Positions 13,295 to 19,423 of a DNA stretch of 19,423 bases are shown here, piece by piece. Position 1 is the stretch's first letter. Each line of letters opens with the position of its first letter. The notes under the pieces are model-generated. The model ran no database searches. It was not told the DNA's origin and worked only from the letters and a program-made list of their open reading frames with translations. The stretch is from assembly GCA_027592485.1 (NCBI GenBank), contig JAQCKL010000017.1:1-19423 (forward strand). Direction: 5' to 3'. Source of the stretch: Cyanobacteriota bacterium (lineage in GTDB: Bacteria > Cyanobacteriota > Cyanobacteriia > Phormidesmidales > Phormidesmidaceae). The position numbers and the translations under genes were made by a program.

Positions 13295-14239
13295 ATGCCT
13301 GTACCGATGGCCCCTTCTCAAGACCAGACGACCCCTATTGCTAAAAATGCGTCTCCGCAGCGCTCTCAAGTCGAAAGCAAATGGGGCCGTCGAGTCGGGG
13401 GTGTGGTTTTTTTGGGGTTAGCGATCGCCCTCCATGGCCTCGCTTTGGTGGTGCCCTGGCCGGAGTCAGACGTCAATGGGGAGCTAGAACCAGAAGTCGT
13501 TTTAGAACCTGACCCAGCCGCCATTTCCATTTCTCGACTACCGCCAGAATCCCCTGACCCTGAGACCCAGGCGGCGGCAACCGCAGAGAAATCTACCTTG
13601 CCCAATCAAGCCTCTCGGCAACCTGAACGGACAACCCCAACCCCTAGGACAGAACCCTCTCCCCCTAAGGTTGAGGCTGCAACCCCCGCCACTCCTGAGA
13701 CACCGGAAACCCCTGAGACACCGGAAACATCCGAAACACCAGAAACGCCTAATATCGGTGATTTGCCCCCTGAAAATGGTTTGAACGGATCATCTCCAGG
13801 CAACCCGCCCACTGTCCCCACTTTTGAAGAACGATTACGGGATCGCACAGCCTACCGACAAGATAAGGGGGCAGAGGAGCGAATGACGCCACGACAGGCT
13901 CAGATTGACGGGGTTAGCAAGTGGGCCGAGACGCTAACCTCCTCTCCAGAGGATTGGAAATACCCTGCTTTAAAACTGTCTATCCAGTATCAATTGGCCT
14001 GCGAAGTCGATCCACCCGCCCTCAATCCCTTGCCTGAGGACGGCACCCTGGGGATTGTCCTGGATGAAAACAATCAAGTTTTAGACCCGCCGAAAGCCTT
14101 TGATAGCTCGGGTTATAGTCTGTTTGATGAGCAGGCAGAGGCAGAGCTCCTAGAGCAGCTCAGTCGTCTCCCTGCCCGCACTAAACCCACTGCCTACATG
14201 TTGGAATTTGAGGTTGTCCTAGACTGCCCCTCTTCCTAA
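13295..14239 (+). CDS. TonB-like single-anchor protein with Pro-rich periplasmic linker
   Basis: A 314-aa protein: a basic cytoplasmic N-terminus, one membrane helix (about 35-54), a long periplasmic stretch rich in Pro, Glu and Thr (about 60-175) and a folded C-terminal region (about 225-312) with Cys236 and Cys311. The layout is that of TonB, which carries ExbB/ExbD energy to outer-membrane receptors, but ExbB, ExbD and a receptor are not in view and the C-terminal similarity is only general. Residues 134-152 (13694-13750) are a run of Pro-Glu-Thr triplets with a 9-bp DNA period. The ATG at 13295 is used; Met5 is an alternative. Cyanobacterial proteins with this plan are often annotated energy transducer TonB. 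Moderately sure of the class, not of the partner. Confidence 0.7.
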   Translation: MPVPMAPSQDQTTPIAKNASPQRSQVESKWGRRVGGVVFLGLAIALHGLALVVPWPESDVNGELEPEVVLEPDPAAISISRLPPESPDPETQAAATAEKSTLPNQASRQPERTTPTPRTEPSPPKVEAATPATPETPETPETPETSETPETPNIGDLPPENGLNGSSPGNPPTVPTFEERLRDRTAYRQDKGAEERMTPRQAQIDGVSKWAETLTSSPEDWKYPALKLSIQYQLACEVDPPALNPLPEDGTLGIVLDENNQVLDPPKAFDSSGYSLFDEQAEAELLEQLSRLPARTKPTAYMLEFEVVLDCPSS

Positions 14240-14376
14240 CGGTGACGTCAGTTAAGAGGGTTGCAACTGCATATCTGGGCTGGGCTGTTGGTCTGAGCCC
14301 AGGATCGATGGATAATCACCAGTGGGCAGTCCTGGGTCCGGGGGTCTAAGCTGGGTGCAGCACTTAACCACGGGCC

Positions 14377-15066
14377 ATGACAGCAGACGATCCGAATCTG
14401 AAGGCAAAGCTTGATCAACTGACCGCAGAGGTAGAGCAAAACTATCGCGCTCCATCTGGTTCGCCGCCACCCGCCTCGGATGGTCAAGCAACGGCACCCC
14501 GTCCGACAATGATGGCCCGCTGGAAGCAGAACGCCTTGATTCCGCTCTACATCCTGGCAATTCCCTGGGCTCAAGAAATCATCGATCAGGTGTTTTTTGG
14601 GGGGCGCTGGAATTTACCGATTCACCCCCGCACGATCGAGGGTTTGCCAGGAATCATCTTTGCGGCCTTTTCCCATGGGGGCTTTGGTCACCTGATTGGC
14701 AACAGTATTGCCTTCACCATCTTTAGCTGGTTGATTCTGGTTAAGAGTCGCCGTGACTTTTGGATCACCTTTTGCATCGGTTGGCTCGGGGGCGGGGCGG
14801 TCAGTTGGCTGTTGGGACCCACCAGTGTCCATGGGCTCAGCGGCGTGGTCTATACCCTATTCGGTTATTTGCTCGTGATCGGCTGGCTCGAAAGGCGGAT
14901 CGTACCCTTGGCCATTTCCGTTTTTGTACTGGCCAACTACAGCTATCAAATTTGGGGGATCTTCCCCACCAACCCGATGGTGGCCTGGTGGGGTCATTTG
15001 TTTGGCCTCATCCTGGGAATTGTTGCCGCTTACGGCCTCTATCGAGAGCCTCAGCCCAAGGGATAG
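14377..15066 (+). CDS. Rhomboid-family intramembrane serine protease
   Basis: A 229-aa polytopic protein with a hydrophilic cytoplasmic N-terminus (1-50) and about six membrane helices. Rhomboid determinants are all visible: FSHGGFGHLIGNS (98-110, with the His/Asn oxyanion region His105 and Asn109), the nucleophile Ser155 in HGLSG (152-156), and the general base His207 in WWGHLFG (205-211). The Ser-His dyad is intact, so it should cleave single-pass membrane proteins within or near the bilayer; substrates are unknown. It lies 137 bp downstream of the TonB-like gene and 148 bp upstream of the lipoprotein gene, all on the plus strand. Co-transcription is possible but not shown. The ATG at 14377 has a weak ribosome site. 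Confidence 0.93.
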   Translation: MTADDPNLKAKLDQLTAEVEQNYRAPSGSPPPASDGQATAPRPTMMARWKQNALIPLYILAIPWAQEIIDQVFFGGRWNLPIHPRTIEGLPGIIFAAFSHGGFGHLIGNSIAFTIFSWLILVKSRRDFWITFCIGWLGGGAVSWLLGPTSVHGLSGVVYTLFGYLLVIGWLERRIVPLAISVFVLANYSYQIWGIFPTNPMVAWWGHLFGLILGIVAAYGLYREPQPKG

Positions 15067-15214
15067 TTGCCCCGTCGTTTTGCCCAGAGATCGCATCACC
15101 CTCCCCAAAATCATCGCCCAAGCGGAAACCGATCCCTTTGCGGTGTAGTCTCCCCCCACATTGGAATGCCGCTGGCAATTCCAACCGTTACAGGCTTTAA
15201 AAGTTGGGTCGAAG

Positions 15215-15856
15215 ATGTTGAAATATAGGCAATCTTGTTCGTTTAGGGTGACGACCGTGGTGCTTTCCGGGCTGGTCGGACTTGCCACCTGGGGATGTGC
15301 AAACCCAGGGACCCCTGAGCAGCCCGCCTCCACAGGGGCAGCTACTGAGAGCCCAGCCGCCATAACTGCATCATCGGCCCAGCAACAGGCCACAGCGACC
15401 GCGCAGGCATCCACGGTGGCACCACCCGACGATGGATTTGGGCAGGACGATGACCGCTTTATCCAGCAAGACTTCAGTCAAGCCCTATTTGAGCAAGTCC
15501 ATCAAATTAACCAGGACTGTGGCTTTTACGACATCACCTCCTCATGCCATGTCCGGATTTATGCCTTTAGAGATGCCAGCCTGATCACGGCACTCAATGG
15601 CACGGAGTCCGTTAAATTTACGCTCACCCTCTATCAGCCCATTTCCCAAGGGGAAGCCTGGGACTATGTCCAGATTTTGAATGACGGTCAAGACCTCAAC
15701 CTGATTGAGTCTGAACGCCAAGGGAGTCAACTGGTGTTTCGGGGCTGTCCCTACGATGCGGGCTCCACTGAACCTGCCGCCCTCTGCGTGGCTGCGTTCT
15801 TCCTCCATCAAGATGACAGCGTCTCAGGCGTCACCCTGACGCAGATTAGCCCCTAG
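15215..15856 (+). CDS. Probable secreted lipoprotein, unknown function
   Basis: A 213-aa protein from the ATG at 15215 (MLKYRQSCSFR). The basic N-terminus and hydrophobic segment VTTVVLSGLVGLATWGC form a signal peptide ending in Cys, with a non-standard lipobox (TWGC instead of the usual small residues at -3 and -2). An Ala/Ser/Thr/Gln-rich linker follows (about 30-75). A compact domain comes next, with four Cys residues (CGFYDITSSC, then GCPYDAG and LCVAAF) suggesting disulfides outside the cytoplasm. I do not recognise the domain. The frame is open to a TTG at 15161, but that would place 18 residues before the signal peptide, so I reject it. Confidence 0.75.
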   Translation: MLKYRQSCSFRVTTVVLSGLVGLATWGCANPGTPEQPASTGAATESPAAITASSAQQQATATAQASTVAPPDDGFGQDDDRFIQQDFSQALFEQVHQINQDCGFYDITSSCHVRIYAFRDASLITALNGTESVKFTLTLYQPISQGEAWDYVQILNDGQDLNLIESERQGSQLVFRGCPYDAGSTEPAALCVAAFFLHQDDSVSGVTLTQISP

Positions 15857-15901
15857 ACAGCCCCTGGCAGATGGCCGTTCGATCGCTTCGACATGGGGCA
15901 A

Positions 15902-16402
15902 TCATGGGGTCTCAGTGGGCGGTGGCACATCCACCCATTTGTGCTGCTCCCCTACCCGATACAGCCGCTGGTTCACCTTGGGATAGTCGCAAATGTCGTA
16001 GTCTAGGCGGGTGCCGCCCATCAGGTATACCAGGTCCTCATCAAAGGGATTGGTGAGCCCATGGGCCAGGCTGTTGGGGGCAAAGCCCATAAAGTCGCCG
16101 GGCTGCACTTCGATGGTGTCATCCCCAATTTCGGCGAGGCCTCGCCCCGACAGGATATAGATGAATTCCTCTTCGGCGTGGTGGCGGTGGTACTGGGTGG
16201 AGTCATCACCGGGGGCGAGACGCACCAGATGCACCCCCAGATGGGTGCAACCGACTGCATCCCCGAGGGATTTGGTGTGGCGGATTGCTCTAGGATTGAG
16301 GGGATGTACAAAGACCTGCTCAGGTAGGGCCGCGATCGCCGCTGCAGTTAGCAGGGGATAGGGGAGCTGGGGGTGGGTGGATGTCATCACAGAATTACCC
16401 AT
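15902..16402 (-). CDS. Cupin-domain protein
   Basis: A 166-aa single-domain cupin. Motif 1 is a variant: His72, His74, a Glu at 78-79, and Gly86 (YHRHHAEEEFIYILSGRG). Motif 2 gives PGDFMGFAPNSLAHGLTN (101-118) with His114. A 3-His/1-Glu metal site is therefore available. Such proteins include sugar isomerases, dioxygenases and sensor domains, so the reaction is open. A second Met at residue 6 (MTSTHPQ, position 16387) may be the true start. The gene diverges from argS with only 30-45 bp between start codons, so its promoter must overlap argS coding DNA. Convergent with the lipoprotein gene, whose stop lies 45 bp away. Confidence 0.88.
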   Translation of the reverse strand: MGNSVMTSTHPQLPYPLLTAAAIAALPEQVFVHPLNPRAIRHTKSLGDAVGCTHLGVHLVRLAPGDDSTQYHRHHAEEEFIYILSGRGLAEIGDDTIEVQPGDFMGFAPNSLAHGLTNPFDEDLVYLMGGTRLDYDICDYPKVNQRLYRVGEQHKWVDVPPPTETP

Positions 16403-16408
16403 ATTGAA

Positions 16409-16432
16409 CCCCGCGAAGGGGAGTAATGCTCC
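16409..16432 (+). promoter_or_regulatory. argS ribosome binding site within two exclusive hairpins
   Basis: The Shine-Dalgarno AAGGGGAG (16416-16423) lies 9 nt before the argS ATG and fixes that start. CCCC (16409-16412) can pair with GGGG (16418-16421), and GGAG (16420-16423) can pair with CTCC (16429-16432). The stems share bases, so only one can form, and either would cover the ribosome site. The stems are only 4 bp long. Confidence 0.5.
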
Positions 16433-18190
16433 ATGCTAGCTGCGATCGCCACCTTACGAATCCGTTGCCAACAGGCCCTGGTGGCGGCGTTTGGGCCGGA
16501 GCTAGCGGATGCGGATCCGGTGTTGGTCCCGGCCAGTAACCCCAAGTTTGGGGACTTCCAGGCCAACGGGGCGATGGGGCTGGCCAAACGGCTGAAAAAT
16601 AAGCCGAGGGCGATCGCCGAGCAAATCGTTGCCCATCTCCAGGTGGATGACCTGTGCGAACCGCCAGAAATTGCCGGTCCGGGCTTTATTAATCTGCGGT
16701 TGAAGGCGGATTATATCCAGCAGCAACTTCAGGGGATCCATGGCAGCGATCGCCTCGGCGTGGAGATGGCCAAACAGCCCCAGCAGGTGATTGTCGATTT
16801 CTCTAGCCCCAACATCGCCAAGGAAATGCATGTGGGCCACCTGCGCTCCACGATCATTGGCGACTCCATCGCGCGGGTGCTGGAGTTTATGGGCCATGAC
16901 GTGCTGCGGCTCAACCATGTGGGGGACTGGGGCACCCAGTTCGGCATGTTGATTACCCATTTGCAGACCGTCTGCCCGGAAGCCTTAGCCGATGCCGAGG
17001 CGGTGGATATTGGCGACCTGGTCACCTTTTATAAGCAGGCCAAGCAGCGGTTTGATGAAGATGAGGATTTTAAGGGGCGATCGCGGGATGCCGTCGTGGC
17101 CCTACAGTCGGGGGATGAAACCGCCCGCAAGGCTTGGCAGATCCTCTGCGAACAGTCCCGCCGCGCCTTTCAAGCCATCTACGATCGCCTCGACATCGAC
17201 CTCCAGGAGCGGGGGGAGTCGTTTTATAACCCGCTGCTGGCGGATGTGGCCCAGGATCTCAAGGATCAAGGGCTACTGGTGGAAGACCAGGGGGCGCAGT
17301 GCGTTTTCCTGGATGGCTTTACCAACAAGGATGGCGACCCCCAGCCGTTGATCATCCAAAAATCGAATGGCGGCTTTAACTACGCCACCACGGACCTAGC
17401 GGCGATTCGCTATCGCACCCAGCAGGATGGGGCGGAGCGGGTGCTGTATGTGGTGGATGCGGGGCAGGCCAACCACTTTGCCCAGGTGTTTCAGGTGGCG
17501 GCGAAGGCGGGATGGATTCCTGACCAGAGCGAGTTCACCCATGTGCCCTTTGGGGTGGTGCAGGGGGAGGATGGCAAGAAGTTCAAAACCCGCTCGGGGG
17601 AGACGGTACGGCTAAAGGATTTGCTGGATGAGGCGGTGAAGCGATCGCGCGCTGACCTCGAAGCCCGCATCGCCGCTGAGGACCGCCAGGAAACCGAAGA
17701 CTTCATTCAGCAGGTGGCGGAGACGGTGGGCATCGGCTCGGTCAAGTATGCGGACCTCAGCCAAAACCGCACCAGCAACTACATCTTTAGCTATGACAAG
17801 ATGCTGGCCCTCCAGGGCAACACCGCCCCCTATTTGCTCTATGCCTATGTGCGGGTGCAGGGCATCAGCCGTAAGGGGGGGATTGATTTCACTGCCCTGG
17901 GGAAGAATGCGGCGATCCACCTAGCGGATGAGAGCGAGTTCACCCTGGCTAAGCACCTTTTGCAGTTGGATGAGGTGCTGGCGGAGGTGGCGAAGGATCT
18001 CTATCCCAACCGGCTTTGTCAGTATTTATTTGAGCTGAGCCAGGTGTTTAATCAGTTTTATGATCGCTGCTCGGTGCTCCAAGCGGCGGAACCGGAGCGC
18101 ACGTCGCGGCTGATGTTGTGTGATTTGACGGCGCGGACGCTGAAGTTGGGGTTATCGCTGTTGGGGATTCGGGTGCTAGAGCGCTTGTAA
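16433..18190 (+). CDS. argS: Arginyl-tRNA synthetase
   Basis: A 585-aa class I synthetase that charges tRNA-Arg in the cytoplasm. Seen: an N-terminal tRNA D-arm recognition domain (about 1-105) with NPKFGDFQAN (36-45), the HIGH motif as HVGH (133-136) in SSPNIAKEMHVGHLRST, the ArgRS hallmark NHVGDWGTQFG (161-171), the KMSKS-loop region KFKTRSGE (383-390) lacking the second canonical Lys as in most ArgRS, and a C-terminal anticodon-binding DALR domain ending near FNQFYDRCSVL. Length and order are normal. A strong Shine-Dalgarno sets the start. A 51-bp piece of the gene (codons about 543-560) recurs at 19047-19097. Confidence 0.97.
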   Translation: MLAAIATLRIRCQQALVAAFGPELADADPVLVPASNPKFGDFQANGAMGLAKRLKNKPRAIAEQIVAHLQVDDLCEPPEIAGPGFINLRLKADYIQQQLQGIHGSDRLGVEMAKQPQQVIVDFSSPNIAKEMHVGHLRSTIIGDSIARVLEFMGHDVLRLNHVGDWGTQFGMLITHLQTVCPEALADAEAVDIGDLVTFYKQAKQRFDEDEDFKGRSRDAVVALQSGDETARKAWQILCEQSRRAFQAIYDRLDIDLQERGESFYNPLLADVAQDLKDQGLLVEDQGAQCVFLDGFTNKDGDPQPLIIQKSNGGFNYATTDLAAIRYRTQQDGAERVLYVVDAGQANHFAQVFQVAAKAGWIPDQSEFTHVPFGVVQGEDGKKFKTRSGETVRLKDLLDEAVKRSRADLEARIAAEDRQETEDFIQQVAETVGIGSVKYADLSQNRTSNYIFSYDKMLALQGNTAPYLLYAYVRVQGISRKGGIDFTALGKNAAIHLADESEFTLAKHLLQLDEVLAEVAKDLYPNRLCQYLFELSQVFNQFYDRCSVLQAAEPERTSRLMLCDLTARTLKLGLSLLGIRVLERL

Positions 18191-18216
18191 AGGCAACCCA
18201 CCCCGCCCTATGGGCA

Positions 18217-18232
18217 CCCCTCCTGGGAGGGG
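18217..18232. terminator. Hairpin between convergent argS and Uma2 genes
   Basis: CCCCTCC (18217-18223) and GGAGGGG (18226-18232) are perfectly complementary around TG, 26 nt after the argS stop and 5 nt before the Uma2 stop. GCCC-TAT-GGGC lies just to the left. The position between convergent genes suits a bidirectional terminator, although there is no T-tract. Confidence 0.5.
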
Positions 18233-18237
18233 AATGG

Positions 18238-18963
18238 TTAAGGAATTTGATTGGGGTCGATGCCCAGTTCGCGTAATTTGGCAGCTAACTGGTCGGCCCG
18301 TTGCCGTTCTTGTTGGGCTTGCTCACTGCTCCACAACAGCCGGTTGCCGTCTGAGTCCCACCAGCGCAACCAATGGGCCACTTGACCCAGCCGTTCCCCT
18401 TGCCACAATCCCAAGAACAGCTTCAGCTCAGGAATCCACCAGCGGCCATTTTCGTTAGCGGATTGCAGTTGGTAGCGGCCTTTTTCTAAGTGCCGCACCT
18501 CTAGGCTGGGTTCGTAGGGGTCGTAGGTGATGTAGGTGGGCACCTGCAAAATTTGCCCATAAAAGTAGAGCTTGCCGTAGGGCGGTGTGGACCGCACGGA
18601 CAGTTCTCCGCCTTCGGTTTCTGACAAAAACTCCATCACCACTGCAACGGGAGCCCCTTCGAGCTGGGGGGTATAGCTCCGGCGAATCGTCCCTGCCGAA
18701 ACGGGTTGCACTTGGGGCACGTAAAACCAGTCGGGGGCTTTGACGACGATCTTTTTATTAACGGTGGCGACCAAGCCAAAGTTGGTGCCGATCAGCATGG
18801 CGGGCTGAATGTAGCCTGCGGCCCCGAGGGCGTCGGTGAGAGCTGACGCCAAGGCGGGCTGTTGAATATTTTCCACGGGGTCGTCGGGGAGGGGGTAGTC
18901 AGTGGGGAGCGGGTCCCAAGTGACGGTGGGTGGCTTTTGGGTCGGGGAAACTTGTAAAACCAT
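18238..18963 (-). CDS. Uma2-family (DUF820) nuclease-fold protein
   Basis: A 241-aa member of the Uma2 family, very numerous in cyanobacteria and assigned to the PD-(D/E)XK restriction-endonuclease-like fold. Candidate active-site residues are Asp78 in APDWF (76-80), Glu111 in VVMEFLS (108-114) and Lys131 in PYGKLYFY. The typical helix-strand ending LYFYGQILQVPTYITYDPY follows. The C-terminal 30 residues (EQAQQERQRADQLAAKLRELG) form a short coiled coil, also common in the family. The cellular function of the family is unsettled; mobile, toxin-like and repair roles have been proposed. The ATG at 18963 is family-like. The gene is flanked by matching argS segments on both sides. Confidence 0.85.
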   Translation of the reverse strand: MVLQVSPTQKPPTVTWDPLPTDYPLPDDPVENIQQPALASALTDALGAAGYIQPAMLIGTNFGLVATVNKKIVVKAPDWFYVPQVQPVSAGTIRRSYTPQLEGAPVAVVMEFLSETEGGELSVRSTPPYGKLYFYGQILQVPTYITYDPYEPSLEVRHLEKGRYQLQSANENGRWWIPELKLFLGLWQGERLGQVAHWLRWWDSDGNRLLWSSEQAQQERQRADQLAAKLRELGIDPNQIP

Positions 18964-19046
18964 GGGTGGCTCTGGTGATGGGGCAGGCCGTTGCCCTGAT
19001 CATAAGGGGTTTGTCTGACTCCCAAAGCATATCGGCAAACCCCAGC

Positions 19047-19097
19047 TGATCGCTGCTCGGTGCTCCAGGCGGCGGAACTGGAGCGCACGTCACGGCT
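19047..19097 (+). pseudogene. Duplicated fragment of argS
   Basis: These 51 bp match 18061-18111 inside argS (codons 543-560) at 48 of 51 positions and in the same orientation. The differences are 18082 A to G, 18093 C to T and 18106 G to A, all transitions. The translated fragment still reads DRCSVLQAAELERTSRL, with a single Pro to Leu change. Similarity stops abruptly on both sides. It is too short to be functional and lies between the Uma2 gene and the CHAT gene end. An 8-bp inverted repeat, GGGGTTTG (19006-19013) with CAAACCCC (19036-19043), stands just to its left. Confidence 0.92.
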
Positions 19098-19130
19098 CAA
19101 TCTAGCGGCTCAATCTAGCGGCTCAATCTA
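19092..19130. repeat. 13-bp tandem repeat, three copies
   Basis: Units at 19092-19104, 19105-19117 and 19118-19130 read RCGGCTCAATCTA. The first is fused to the end of the argS fragment, whose final CGGCT supplies the start of the unit. The third covers the TGA stop of the CHAT gene. Confidence 0.92.
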
Positions 19131-19423
19131 AAGGTCGCCAATCGCCGGTGACGATAAAGGCGGCCCAGTAATAGGGGTTCGCGTATCGACTATCGGAATT
19201 AATCATCGCTAGTTGCACCTCTCGCAGGGCTTCGGCGCGACCCATGCCGCTCAAAAGCTGCTCGTAGTAGTCGGCCATCAGACTTTGGGTGCCAAAGTCA
19301 TCCACTTGCCAGAGGCTGATCAGTTGGGTCTCAGCGCCAGCAATGGCAAAGGCTCGTCTGAGGCCATAGACGCCCTCACCGTTGGCGATGTCGCCGAGGC
19401 CGGTGTCGCAGGCGGAGAGGACG
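19123..19423 (-). CDS. CHAT-domain (caspase-like) protease, C-terminal end (cut by window edge)
   Basis: The last 99 residues of a CHAT (Caspase HetF Associated with TPRs) protein. The frame runs to the right edge with no start required. It opens VLSACDTGLG, containing the catalytic Cys of the SACxTG motif. Then come GEGVYGLRRAFAIAGAE, the strand SLWQVDD, the helix YYEQLLSGMGRAEALREVQL and the typical ending NPYYWAAFIVTGDW. The catalytic His and any N-terminal TPR or effector domain lie beyond the edge. CHAT proteases act in heterocyst patterning (HetF), in cell-death-like defence and with TPR-gRAMP (Craspase), but the visible part cannot say which. Its stop codon lies within a 13-bp tandem repeat next to an argS fragment. 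Confidence 0.92.
   Translation of the reverse strand, partial: VLSACDTGLGDIANGEGVYGLRRAFAIAGAETQLISLWQVDDFGTQSLMADYYEQLLSGMGRAEALREVQLAMINSDSRYANPYYWAAFIVTGDWRPLD

Noticed and set aside
13606..13848. Minus-strand ORF with Val-Ser-Gly repeats
   Set aside because: It is the antisense reading of the PET repeat in the TonB-like gene.
14857..15414. 185-aa minus-strand ORF
   Set aside because: It is antisense to the rhomboid and lipoprotein genes, which have clear motifs; its composition looks like shadow coding.
18061..19097. The 51-bp direct repeats as attachment sites of an integrated phage or plasmid
   Set aside because: There is no integrase, and the segment between them holds only the argS end and one Uma2 gene; a simple duplication is enough.

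Overview
The window is chromosomal DNA from a cyanobacterium of fairly high GC content. The palindrome GCGATCGC, the core of the cyanobacterial HIP1 repeat, occurs about thirty times. The proteins (RecF, DHPS, NDPK, ArgS, RsmE, a PHP phosphatase, Uma2 and CHAT proteins, and several small hypotheticals) also fit a cyanobacterium. I do not assign a genus. I see no tRNA, rRNA, CRISPR array, transposase or integrase gene.

Layout. Positions 1-6038 (all minus strand, read right to left): recF, a doubtful 58-aa ORF, an orphan Fe3+/spermidine-type ABC ATPase, a small one-helix membrane protein, phosphoglucomutase/phosphomannomutase, folP, and the N-terminal part of a gamma-glutamyltranspeptidase-family gene whose ATG lies 2 nt after the folP stop. 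Positions 6039-6501 form a structured, gene-free region between recF and a divergent PAS-GGDEF-EAL gene (6502-8214). In that gene the cyclase motif is degenerate and the phosphodiesterase site is complete. Positions 8422-11323 (minus) hold a hypothetical protein, a PHP-domain phosphatase, RsmE, an unlisted 56-aa protein and a hot-dog thioesterase. Positions 11485-15856 (plus) hold a membrane-anchored winged-helix-like protein, ndk, an ArnE/F-like small transporter, a TonB-like protein, an active-looking rhomboid protease and a probable lipoprotein. A minus-strand cupin (15902-16402) diverges from argS (16433-18190) across only 30 bp. The right end (18238-19423) carries a Uma2-family protein and the C-terminal end of a CHAT-domain protease, both minus.

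Most genes are housekeeping: folate, sugar phosphates, nucleotides, translation, repair. The unusual material is mainly non-coding. Two homologous palindromic elements, at 8332-8402 and 12555-12627, show a compensatory base-pair change. A perfect 17-bp inverted repeat lies directly next to a 10-bp palindrome at 12668-12730. A nested stem structure stands upstream of the GGDEF-EAL gene. A 51-bp near-identical piece of argS is duplicated between the Uma2 and CHAT genes and runs into a 13-bp tandem repeat. A 14-bp five-copy tandem repeat encodes the end of one protein. I find no complete new multi-gene system; the best leads are the covarying palindromes and the argS-fragment/Uma2/CHAT junction.
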